From positions 1-39,308 of the forward strand of contig JBDHXA010000021.1 of the NCBI GenBank assembly GCA_039810485.1: a stretch of DNA of 39,308 bases, in the 5' to 3' direction. Below the pieces are notes generated by a model, which was not told the origin of the DNA, did no database searches, and saw only the letters and a list, made by a program, of their open reading frames with translations. Shown piece by piece: positions 25,546-33,794 of this stretch. This stretch comes from JADZAA01 sp039810485 (GTDB lineage Bacteria; Bacteroidota; Ignavibacteria; Kapaibacteriales; UBA961). Each line of letters begins with the position of its first letter. Positions within the stretch are counted from its first letter, which is position 1. Position numbers and translations under genes: made by a program.

Positions 25546-26955
25546 ATGTACGAAGGCAGTATCGTTCAAGTCATCGGTCCGGTGGTGGATGTCGAATTCG
25601 CCGAAGGTTCGATTCCGCCTGTTCTCAACGCCCTGAAAATTAACCGCACTTCTCCCGTTACCGGCAAACCGGAAACTTTGATATGCGAAGTGCAACAGCA
25701 CTTGGGCGAAGACCGTGTGCGCTCGGTAGCCATGGATTCTACCGACGGACTTGTACGCGGCATGAAAGTAATGGACACCGGCGCTCCAATTTCTGTTCCG
25801 GTTGGTCCTGAAGTTTTAGGGCGGCTCATCAATGTTGTCGGCGAGGCAATTGACAATAGGACGCCAATAAATGCTAAAATCAACTATCCTATTCATCGCC
25901 CTTCGCCAGAATTCTCGTCGCTGACAACCAAAAAAGAAATGTTTGAAACAGGCATAAAGGTTATTGACCTTGTCGAACCCTTTACAAAAGGCGGCAAGAC
26001 AGGTCTTTTCGGCGGAGCAGGCGTTGGTAAAACCGTTATTATTCAGGAGCTTATCCACAACATTGCGAAACAGCACGGCGGCTACTCTATTTTTGCCGGT
26101 GTTGGCGAGCGCACTCGCGAAGGAAACGATCTCTATTTAGAAATGACTGAATCCGGCGTTATTGACAAAACTGCCCTTGTATTCGGACAGATGAACGAGC
26201 CGCCCGGTGCCCGCGCCCGCGTTGCTCTTACTGCGCTCACTATGGCGGAGTATTTCCGCGACGAAGAAGGGCGCGACGTACTTCTATTTGTTGATAATAT
26301 TTTCCGTTTTACTCAAGCCGGTTCGGAAGTATCCGCTCTGCTTGGACGAATGCCTTCTGCTGTGGGCTATCAGCCAACATTAGCTACTGAAATGGGCGCA
26401 CTGCAAGAGCGCATTGCCTCCACAACCAAAGGTTCTATCACTTCGGTTCAGGCGGTGTATGTGCCTGCCGACGACTTGACTGACCCTGCGCCGGCAAATA
26501 CATTCTCACACCTTGACGCTACAACTGTGCTTTCGCGTCAGATATCCGAAATGGGAATTTATCCCGCAGTCGATCCGTTGGATTCAACTTCGCGCATTCT
26601 CGATCCGCTCATTATCGGCAATGACCATTATCAGACTGCAATGCGCGTTAAAAAAGTGTTGCAATCCTATAAAGATTTACAAGATATTATCAATATTTTG
26701 GGCATGGACGAACTTTCGGAAGACGATAAATTAACCGTGCATCGCGCACGCAAAATTCAAAAATTCTTCTCGCAGCCATTCCATGTTGCCGAGCAGTTTA
26801 CCGGATATGCCGGCAAATATGTAAAAATTGAGGATAGTATTGCGGGATTCCGCGCAATTCTCGATGGCGAAGTTGATGATATCCCCGAAGGAATGTTCAG
26901 CTACAAAGGAACTCTCGACGAAGTGGTCGACCAATATAAAAAATCAAACAAATAA
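25546..26955 (+). CDS. atpD: F1 ATP synthase beta subunit
   Basis: 469 residues, standard length. Walker A GGAGVGKT (156-163), GERTREGNDLY (187-197) with the catalytic glutamate, and Walker B LLFVDNIFRF are intact, followed by LLGRMPSAVGYQPTL. It carries the catalytic sites of F1. Only atpC follows it, so the ATP synthase genes are split, with the other subunits elsewhere, as seen in Bacteroidota and Chlorobi. Confidence 0.97.
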   Translation: MYEGSIVQVIGPVVDVEFAEGSIPPVLNALKINRTSPVTGKPETLICEVQQHLGEDRVRSVAMDSTDGLVRGMKVMDTGAPISVPVGPEVLGRLINVVGEAIDNRTPINAKINYPIHRPSPEFSSLTTKKEMFETGIKVIDLVEPFTKGGKTGLFGGAGVGKTVIIQELIHNIAKQHGGYSIFAGVGERTREGNDLYLEMTESGVIDKTALVFGQMNEPPGARARVALTALTMAEYFRDEEGRDVLLFVDNIFRFTQAGSEVSALLGRMPSAVGYQPTLATEMGALQERIASTTKGSITSVQAVYVPADDLTDPAPANTFSHLDATTVLSRQISEMGIYPAVDPLDSTSRILDPLIIGNDHYQTAMRVKKVLQSYKDLQDIINILGMDELSEDDKLTVHRARKIQKFFSQPFHVAEQFTGYAGKYVKIEDSIAGFRAILDGEVDDIPEGMFSYKGTLDEVVDQYKKSNK

Positions 26956-26971
26956 TCCGTAAACACAAACA

Positions 26972-27379
26972 ATGTCGGAATACACATTAACTGTTGACAT
27001 CGTAACGCCAAGCCGGACAATATACTCCGGTCCTGCCGCTGCAATTACTTTGCCCGGAGTCAAAGGCGGATTTCAAGTTCTATTCAACCACGCCCCGATT
27101 GTTTCTGCTCTCGATATTGGAGTAATCAAAGTGCTAAATACCGACGGTACAGAAACTCTCTATGCAACCGACGGAGGATTTGCCGAGGTGCTTCGCAATA
27201 AAATTTCCGTTGCAGTAGAAACTGCCGAAGAGTCGTCAGAAATAAATGTGGCACAACTACAAAAAGAACGCTCTGCCCTTGTTGAAAAGCTTGAGCATGA
27301 ACAGATACTTTCCTTGCGCGAACAATTAAAAGCTCGTGTGCATCGCATAGATAATCGTTTGCGCGTTGCTCAACTATAA
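26972..27379 (+). CDS. atpC: F1 ATP synthase epsilon subunit
   Basis: 135 residues. The N-terminal beta-sandwich (about 1-85) contains LPGVKGGFQVLFNHAPIVSA, the family signature around GxFxxLxxHAP. The C-terminal helical hairpin (about 90-135) is present. It is the central-stalk subunit coupling rotation and inhibiting wasteful ATP hydrolysis. It lies 16 bases after atpD and ends before a strong terminator. Confidence 0.95.
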   Translation: MSEYTLTVDIVTPSRTIYSGPAAAITLPGVKGGFQVLFNHAPIVSALDIGVIKVLNTDGTETLYATDGGFAEVLRNKISVAVETAEESSEINVAQLQKERSALVEKLEHEQILSLREQLKARVHRIDNRLRVAQL

Positions 27380-27395
27380 ATTACTCGTCAATCAA

Positions 27396-27436
27396 TAAAA
27401 AAGCGGAGTTTCTTGCATCGAAACTCCGTTTTTTTA
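27396..27436 (+). terminator. Rho-independent terminator of atpDC
   Basis: cggagttt pairs with aaactccg around cttgcatcg-type loop sequence, flanked by an A run on the left and a T run on the right. It is the clearest terminator in the window. Confidence 0.9.
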
Positions 27437-27470
27437 TTAATTTTAAACAAAGCAATTTAAAAGTGTCTCT

Positions 27471-28364
27471 ATGAGCTCAAATACGTTGTCAGAAATTGTC
27501 GGCATAATTATAGGACGTTTTCAAATCCTTGAGATTTGCTCTGAACTTCGTTCGTGTTTAGAATCAATAATTGCTCAACACGATAAAACTATTATTGTAC
27601 TTGATGAATCGCCTGCGCTAAGCACAAAGCATAATCCACTTGACTTTGAAACTCGAAAGAATATGATGCTTTCGGAATTTCATCAATTGACTATATTCGG
27701 CTTGACTAATATGCGGTATGACGACAAATGGAGCGACGCTCTTGATACGCTTATTGCCTGTGAAGTTCAATCAGATAATATAATGCTCTATGGAAGCAAA
27801 GAAGAGTTTTTCAGCCGCTATACTGGGAAATATCCGCGCAAAGAGGTTATGTTAGGGATCTATGATAATTCGCATACAAAAAGAAATGCTAAGCTATACT
27901 CACCGAACAGAGATTTTCGCGAGGGAATGTTTCATGCGGTTATGAATCAATATCCTAAAGTATTTCCAACTGTTGATGTTGCAGTATTAAAAGACGATAT
28001 GCTGATGCTTGCTCGCAAGCCGCATGAGCCGCTTTTCCGCTTCATCGGCGGTTTCACCGACCCAACCGATGATGATTATGAATGTGCGGCTCGACGCGAA
28101 GTGAAAGAAGAAGCAGGAATTGAAGTCAGCCGTCCAGAATATATCGGCAGCGCTCGCATTGATGATTGGCGCTATCGCCGCGAAGAGGACTTCATTATCA
28201 CACTTTTTTTTATGGCTGAATACGAATCAGGTATTATAGCGCCGCACGACGACATAGCAGAAATACGGCTTGTGCATCTTTCAGAATTTACGGCCGATAT
28301 TCTTGTGCCAGAACATATTGCTTTATATAACCTGCTAAATGCAAAACTGAAATTCAAGAATTGA
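27471..28364 (+). CDS. Nudix hydrolase fused to a degenerate NadM-like nucleotidyltransferase domain
   Basis: 297 residues. The C-terminal half (about 165-290) is a Nudix domain with GGFTDPTDDDYE followed by REVKEEAG (209-216). The box has one extra residue before the RE pair compared with the classic spacing, but the metal-binding EE is kept. The N-terminal half (about 8-160) starts IGRFQ (14-18) and has STKHNPLDFETRKNMM, matching the NadM family of NMN adenylyltransferases. The HxGH catalytic motif after GRFQ is replaced by ILEICSEL, so ATP-dependent nucleotidyl transfer is probably lost (inference). In intact relatives the fusion links NAD synthesis with nucleotide sugar or ADP-ribose clearance. 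The substrate is unknown. Confidence 0.8.
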   Translation: MSSNTLSEIVGIIIGRFQILEICSELRSCLESIIAQHDKTIIVLDESPALSTKHNPLDFETRKNMMLSEFHQLTIFGLTNMRYDDKWSDALDTLIACEVQSDNIMLYGSKEEFFSRYTGKYPRKEVMLGIYDNSHTKRNAKLYSPNRDFREGMFHAVMNQYPKVFPTVDVAVLKDDMLMLARKPHEPLFRFIGGFTDPTDDDYECAARREVKEEAGIEVSRPEYIGSARIDDWRYRREEDFIITLFFMAEYESGIIAPHDDIAEIRLVHLSEFTADILVPEHIALYNLLNAKLKFKN

Positions 28365-28404
28365 GATATTTCAAATTGCTCGTGCAGCAAATACATCTGG
28401 TTGT

Positions 28405-28445
28405 AAAAAAAAGCCGGCTCGCGAAATTCGCAAGTCGGCTTTTTC
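28405..28445. terminator. Bidirectional terminator between convergent genes
   Basis: aaagccggctcgcg pairs with cgcaagtcggcttt (two wobble pairs) around aaatt, with an A run on the left and a T run on the right. It can serve both the Nudix gene on the plus strand and the Omp28-like gene on the minus strand. Confidence 0.85.
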
Positions 28446-28478
28446 TATATGATAGAATTCTTTTTCTTCAGTATCAGC

Positions 28479-30566
28479 TTATCGAAGTATAGAGACCGGA
28501 GTGGACAAAGATTGAACGCCTGATTTTACTACGATGCGGTAATATCCATTAGCCAAAGATGTTGTTTTAATTGGCATTTCATACGAGCCGGCTGTTTGTG
28601 TAAATTCTCCTAAATCCTTGACTTTATTGCCTAATATATCATATATCGCGATATGAACATCTTGTTCGTTTCCGGATACGTTATAGCGCAGAGTTGCTTC
28701 GTCTGAGATTGTATTCGGTACAACGGCAATGGACTGCATGCTATTTGCATCTTCGCGAACAGCGCTTGGCGCCCCAAGCAACCAATCAATACAACGCTCC
28801 ATAACCATTTTACGGCTTGCAGGGTCGTTAATAGCTTCGAGACCAAATGACAAATAGACAACGCGAGAATCCCCATTTTCAACGCGAACTCCGCCTATTC
28901 GGCTTGCGCTTTCAAATGTAAATATCGTCTTTGCCAATTCTTCATTATCAATACGAATAATATCAGTATAATAATTAGTAGAAAGTTTCGATGGGTTGTT
29001 TATATTTGTATTTAACGTCAGTTTAATTCCATTGCTGATTGGATCATTATCTATACCATTCAGAGGAAAAGAGTTAAAAGTAATATTATTTCCACTTTGG
29101 GTGAATCTTTGGATTGGATTTCCCCCATTGGCTATGCCAAGATCTTGTTGGAAGAAAAGTTGCGCTGGAAGCACGCCAGAGCTGCTAAAAGCGTTATACA
29201 AATCCAATGAAGATGATATTAATACCTTTTTACCCACGCCTACGGCCTCACGAATTGCATTCATTGTAGCAACATCTACAACAAGAGCTCCGCGATTAGG
29301 CTGATCGGTTGTAAAAACAGACACCTCAAAATTCGAAGGAGGATAAGTACTAATATTTTCTTCCGTTAAAGGAATCATAGCTGATCCATCTTTTATTTTA
29401 TCCATGTTCTGCATATCATTCAACATATCGCCATCCCAAACATTTGTACCGCCATATATTACGTATTTAGCACTGGCAGACAGACCGCTAATTGTTGTAG
29501 AACTTGCAAATGCGAGATTTTGCTGTGTTGGCTGCGGCTCGGCATTTATTATTAAAGTAACAAATCCGGCTTTATCATTTGAAACAATACTGACGTCGAC
29601 AGGTATGGTTCCTTTTGCAGGAATTACAATCGTTTCTTGGTTAAGAGTTGCTTTCCATCCGTTGGGCAGCGAGCTTTTAGGATCAATAGATAATTTGGCT
29701 GTTACTTCAACATCAGTTGGGTTGGCAACCATTACTTTTTTAACAATTGTTGCATTTGCTTCAAGCAAACCGGCAGGATCGGCTGTTAGTCCGAGAATAA
29801 TAGCTCCTGATTTATTCGTCGCTCCTTGATGAATTGTTTTTGAGGCAGGATCTTGTACATAAGCAACAACGAAATTCTGACCTTTTGGCCAAAGCGGTCC
29901 TGTACCTGGCGTATATGTATAGGTATAGCTAACCTCTTTATTTGGCTCAAGTGTAACATTTTCACCGTCAGCGCTTGGCAAAATTTTGTATAACACATCA
30001 TAAAAATCAGTCATTCCATTAGTTATGCCCTGATATCCAGGAATGGATACATGATTGTAAAGAACTCCAACGCGCAATTTTTGGTCAGTCAATGTTGTAG
30101 CACTTGTATTGGTAACTTTTACTGTAACTTTAATATTTTGCGGATCTGTCCGATCTTCCACTACCGACATTTTTAGTGGTGCAGGAACTTTGCGCGCATT
30201 TGCGATATTCGTAATAAAACCTTGCTCATCGTTTGGATTGATTGAGTTTTTACCATCAAAATATGCATCTGGAACACCGCTTACGCCATAATATTGCACA
30301 CGATTTTGAATAGTGGCTTTAATTTCGGCGCTATAATTAAAAAATGGATCTGTACCAGGTGACGGCCACCATACTTGATGTTTAATGGCAATAGCACCTT
30401 TATCAAGAGTAGCATTGCGATGAATAATAGGTGCTGCCGGCGCACATGGCGGACATGTCGCACTTGTAAATACTTCAACAACAACAAGCCTATCCTCAGC
30501 TTGCAATATTATCGAAGACATAAACACCATCCCCAATGCGAGGATAATAGTAGAAAAACGCTTCAC
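28479..30566 (-). CDS. Omp28-like thioredoxin-fold T9SS cargo protein
   Basis: 695 residues. Signal peptide (about 1-23) is followed by a thioredoxin-like domain with VEVFTSATCPPCAPAAP, putting a CPPC redox motif at residues 38-41, as in Omp28-type outer membrane proteins. Beta-sandwich segments follow (about 130-370), then a further domain (about 380-600), and a T9SS sorting domain ending STPVSILR. It starts with GTG preceded by GGAG 7 bases upstream. It is likely an extracytoplasmic thiol-active or disulfide-carrying surface protein; whether the CPPC is catalytic is not known. It ends at the bidirectional terminator. Confidence 0.82.
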   Translation of the reverse strand: MKRFSTIILALGMVFMSSIILQAEDRLVVVEVFTSATCPPCAPAAPIIHRNATLDKGAIAIKHQVWWPSPGTDPFFNYSAEIKATIQNRVQYYGVSGVPDAYFDGKNSINPNDEQGFITNIANARKVPAPLKMSVVEDRTDPQNIKVTVKVTNTSATTLTDQKLRVGVLYNHVSIPGYQGITNGMTDFYDVLYKILPSADGENVTLEPNKEVSYTYTYTPGTGPLWPKGQNFVVAYVQDPASKTIHQGATNKSGAIILGLTADPAGLLEANATIVKKVMVANPTDVEVTAKLSIDPKSSLPNGWKATLNQETIVIPAKGTIPVDVSIVSNDKAGFVTLIINAEPQPTQQNLAFASSTTISGLSASAKYVIYGGTNVWDGDMLNDMQNMDKIKDGSAMIPLTEENISTYPPSNFEVSVFTTDQPNRGALVVDVATMNAIREAVGVGKKVLISSSLDLYNAFSSSGVLPAQLFFQQDLGIANGGNPIQRFTQSGNNITFNSFPLNGIDNDPISNGIKLTLNTNINNPSKLSTNYYTDIIRIDNEELAKTIFTFESASRIGGVRVENGDSRVVYLSFGLEAINDPASRKMVMERCIDWLLGAPSAVREDANSMQSIAVVPNTISDEATLRYNVSGNEQDVHIAIYDILGNKVKDLGEFTQTAGSYEMPIKTTSLANGYYRIVVKSGVQSLSTPVSILR

Positions 30567-30871
30567 GTTTGAACTCCAAAAAAGTAAAACAAAACTAGGA
30601 AAAAACAGTGATTACTATACTTCAACTATAAAGATCAATAATGTCTAGATTTTTTAGTTTACATAAAAACTTAACATGAGATGCCATTGGCAGTCAATTC
30701 ATAGAAAACTTTATTGCAACTTACGGTAAATCTGAAAATTGAAGAAAATATTTTTTATTTTTTTTACTTTTATAGATAATCAGATTTAAGCTCTTAAACA
30801 AAAAATTCTGACTACAATAATGTGCATTCCATATTTTTGTTTCAATTATGTAATGAATTTTGCGGCTTGCT
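30567..30871. other. 305-bp divergent intergenic region
   Basis: Separates the Omp28-like gene (minus) from nadC (plus). On the minus strand a -7 box TAGTTTTG lies at 30590-30597, about 25 bases before the start codon, without a matching TTTG. No convincing plus-strand promoter, no RNA gene and no riboswitch recognised. The rest is AT-rich. Confidence 0.4.
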
Positions 30872-31729
30872 ATGTATTTTTCTTTAAATAATGCCTCTAC
30901 ACTTCGACTTGTTCAAATTGCTCTTGCAGAGGATATTGGCTCTGGCGACGTTACATCCGAAAGTATTTTTGACGAACAAAGTCGTTCTACTGCTGAAATT
31001 ATCGTTAAAACCGACGGCATTGTTTGCGGATTGCCTATAGCTGAATTAGTATTTCGCACAATATCTCCAGATATTGATTTTGTATGTCATGCTGTTGAAG
31101 GAGAAAAAGTTAAATCAGGCGCAATTATTGCAAGCATTTCCGGATGCACTCTCGATATTCTATCAGGTGAGCGAACAGCCTTGAATTTTCTACAGCGAAT
31201 GAGCGGCGTTGCTACACTCACGCGGCGTTATACCGACGCTATTTCTGGAACAAGCGCTACCGTGCTCGACACTCGTAAAACTATTCCGGGATGGCGACTA
31301 TTAGATAAATATGCTGTGAAAATCGGAGGAGGCACAAATCATCGTTTTGGTCTGTATGACATGGTGATGATAAAAGACAATCATATTGCTGCTGCAGGCA
31401 GCATCAGATCTGCTCTCGACAAATGTAAGCAGCAGCTTGCCGGTAGAGATATTCCTATAGAAATCGAGACCGACTCATTAGAGCAAGCAAAGGAAGCCCT
31501 TGAAGTCGGAGGTTTCCAAAGGATTTTGTTCGACAACTTCATTCCATCGAATTTAAAAAAAGCTGTTCTCTTGGCAAACGGACAATACGAAACAGAAGCA
31601 TCAGGCGGCATAACCCTTAATAATATCCGCCATTATGCCGAGACTGGAATTCAATTTATTTCTGTGGGAGCTCTAACTCACTCTGCCGCTGGGTTAGATA
31701 TTTCAATAGACGTACAAATTAAATCTTGA
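30872..31729 (+). CDS. nadC: Nicotinate-nucleotide pyrophosphorylase (carboxylating)
   Basis: 285 residues from the ATG at 30872 (a TTG four codons earlier is also in frame). The family blocks are complete: ALAEDIGSGDVTSESIF near the start, LDTRKTIPGWRLLDKYAVKIGGG, the FGLYDMVMIKDNH segment, IEIETDSLEQA, ILFDNF and EASGGITLNNIRHYAETG. It makes nicotinate mononucleotide from quinolinate and PRPP, a step in de novo NAD synthesis. No nadA or nadB is next to it. It is convergent with terC with only 4 bases between the stops. Confidence 0.95.
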   Translation: MYFSLNNASTLRLVQIALAEDIGSGDVTSESIFDEQSRSTAEIIVKTDGIVCGLPIAELVFRTISPDIDFVCHAVEGEKVKSGAIIASISGCTLDILSGERTALNFLQRMSGVATLTRRYTDAISGTSATVLDTRKTIPGWRLLDKYAVKIGGGTNHRFGLYDMVMIKDNHIAAAGSIRSALDKCKQQLAGRDIPIEIETDSLEQAKEALEVGGFQRILFDNFIPSNLKKAVLLANGQYETEASGGITLNNIRHYAETGIQFISVGALTHSAAGLDISIDVQIKS

Positions 31730-31733
31730 CAAT

Positions 31734-32720
31734 TTACATTTCTCTGTTAGCTGCAGTTATTGCAGGTGCCGCTTTTTGTGGGTATAATATTGAAGCGATG
31801 ATTGAAACAACTAAAATTGAAACAACAACGCCAAGTGCAATGGCAATGGGAATATGTATAATGTCTACGACAAGCATTTTTAAGCCGATAAATACAAGAA
31901 TTACAGACATACCATATTTCAAATAATGAAATATTTGCAAAATACCTGCAAGAGCAAAATATAAGCTTCGGAGACCAAGAATAGCAAAAACATTCGAAGT
32001 ATACACGATAAAGTAATCGTCAGAGATGGCTAAAATTGCCGGTATAGAGTCAACTGCAAAAATCAAATCGGTGGTTTCAAGAAGAACCAAGACAGCAAAT
32101 AAAGGCGTTGCAAATAGATGCCCTAATTTTGTAATAAAAAAGCGATCTCCATAATAATATCTTGTAACACGCACAAACCTTCTTAGAACACGCAGAACAG
32201 GGTTTTTTTCCGGCTCAACACCATGCTCTTTTTGAAGCATCAGACGTACTCCGGTAAAAATCAAAAATGCACCGAAGACATATACAATTTCATCGAAAGT
32301 ATGCAGTAGCGCAACTCCTCCCACAATGAAAAGCGCGCGCATTACCAAAGCGCCAAGAATACCCCAAGACAATACTTTATGTTGAAAGCGCGGCTCCACC
32401 TTGAAATAGCTGAATACAGCCAAAAACACAAAAAGATTGTCAACGCTCAGCGACTTTTCAATTAGATATCCGGCTGTGAATTCCATTGCTTTTTGCAAGC
32501 CGTAAAAATAATAAATCACGCCTGCAAACATTGCGGCCAAACCAATCCACACAAAACTCCAATGGAGCGCTTTTTTTACGGATACTTCTTGATTCGGAGG
32601 ATTAACAACCCAAATATCAAGAGCCAGCATCGCTAATACGAAGACGTGAAAACCTATCCAAAGCCAAACCGACTCATGTTGCATAGTATTAGCCGCTAAA
32701 ATTTCCTTGAAATGGAGCAT
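31734..32720 (-). CDS. TerC-family membrane protein
   Basis: 328 residues with eight or so transmembrane helices. The signature motifs are SLSVDNLFVFLAVFSYF and ETTDLIFAVDSIPAILAI, with the metal-binding acidic residues of TerC/Alx proteins, and SNVFAILGLRSLYF. Members export or detoxify manganese and insert metals into exoenzymes; tellurite resistance is historical. A start at Met13 (32684) would also fit the family, since the first helix begins just after it. No yybP-ykoY-like riboswitch was seen in the 240-base upstream region. Confidence 0.9.
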   Translation of the reverse strand: MLHFKEILAANTMQHESVWLWIGFHVFVLAMLALDIWVVNPPNQEVSVKKALHWSFVWIGLAAMFAGVIYYFYGLQKAMEFTAGYLIEKSLSVDNLFVFLAVFSYFKVEPRFQHKVLSWGILGALVMRALFIVGGVALLHTFDEIVYVFGAFLIFTGVRLMLQKEHGVEPEKNPVLRVLRRFVRVTRYYYGDRFFITKLGHLFATPLFAVLVLLETTDLIFAVDSIPAILAISDDYFIVYTSNVFAILGLRSLYFALAGILQIFHYLKYGMSVILVFIGLKMLVVDIIHIPIAIALGVVVSILVVSIIASILYPQKAAPAITAANREM

Positions 32721-32961
32721 AATTTACAAGCTGTTTGTCAATGAATTTGTAATAGTTCGATGCACTATGCTGTATTGCATTGCAGATAAACCGCTTATTC
32801 TTAACCTCTGTGCAATCCAAAGCCTAATTTTTTGAACAATATAATGACATATTATTGCTTGTTTGACTTGCATTGAAACAGCAATTCTTAGCGTGATTTT
32901 TGTGATATTGCCATACCTGACTTATTGATCAATGATTGCAAAGATATTCGAGCTACTCTTT

Positions 32962-33768
32962 TCATTTAATACATTCTGCCATAAGATACCAACCAAGCTT
33001 TGGCTCAAGCGATTTCACCCAACTTTGAGGAATTATTTTTTTAAACGGTCCGAAATGTGAAGCCTCGAGATGATGGCAAGTTAGCTTCACCTCTCGAAAT
33101 TTTGGGAATAATTTCATCATCGTTTTGCGAGAGTATATTTTTACTAACGGACATGCCTCACTATGCTCGCGATATTCGATTCTCGACAAAGTGCGTCTGT
33201 AAGATTCACGCAAGAAACGCAACAATAGAATATACTTTGCCATCAAGACAAAATAGTAAAATGCCGAGTTCTTATGATATAGACCTACTATGGCTTTGCC
33301 GCCTGGCTTAATAATTCTGTAAATTTCGTCAGCCGCCTTTTCCGTATTAGGCGTATGATGTATTACTCCAAAAGAATAGACTGCGTCAAATATATTGTCA
33401 TCAAAAGGCATATTCTCTGCGTCAGCCAATTGTAAAATTGCTTTTTTTCCATAAAGAGCAAATCGCTTTTGACTTATTTCCAAGTGCATTGGCGATAAAT
33501 CAATGCCCCACACTTCTGCTCCTGCTTCGGCAAATTGCATTAAATCAGTTCCCATTCCAAATCCCACTTCAAGAACCTTTTTTCCAGCAAAACGACTAAA
33601 CTGAACTGCATTTTTCAGCCATGGAGCATATTCCAGATAACGATTTTCATTAATTCGCTCGTAAAATTCACGCGACCCAACTTCCAAATTATCTGCGCCT
33701 ACTCTGCCGCATGGATCTTCCGTCCATTGTTTTATTGCTTCTTGTTTGTCATCGTATTGTTCTCTCAT
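32962..33768 (-). CDS. Class I SAM-dependent methyltransferase
   Basis: 268 residues from the ATG at 33768, with AAAGGA upstream on the minus strand and 26 bases after the asnB stop. Motif I is LEVGFGMGTD (66-75). VWGIDLSP, AENMPFDDNIFDAVYSFGVIHH and IIKPGGKA complete the UbiE/Methyltransf_11 type fold. A membrane-proximal hydrophobic stretch lies near YYFVLMAKYILLL. The substrate is unknown. Its place behind asnB suggests an operon that may modify a cell-surface glycan or a small molecule (inference). An upstream in-frame start at 33816 overlaps asnB and is less likely. Confidence 0.85.
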   Translation of the reverse strand: MREQYDDKQEAIKQWTEDPCGRVGADNLEVGSREFYERINENRYLEYAPWLKNAVQFSRFAGKKVLEVGFGMGTDLMQFAEAGAEVWGIDLSPMHLEISQKRFALYGKKAILQLADAENMPFDDNIFDAVYSFGVIHHTPNTEKAADEIYRIIKPGGKAIVGLYHKNSAFYYFVLMAKYILLLRFLRESYRRTLSRIEYREHSEACPLVKIYSRKTMMKLFPKFREVKLTCHHLEASHFGPFKKIIPQSWVKSLEPKLGWYLMAECIK

Positions 33769-33794
33769 ACTTTTCCTTTTGTTTATGGAATTTT

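Noticed and set aside
32721..32961. A manganese (yybP-ykoY) riboswitch upstream of terC.
   Set aside because: I found none of the conserved sequence blocks; only AT-rich sequence is visible.
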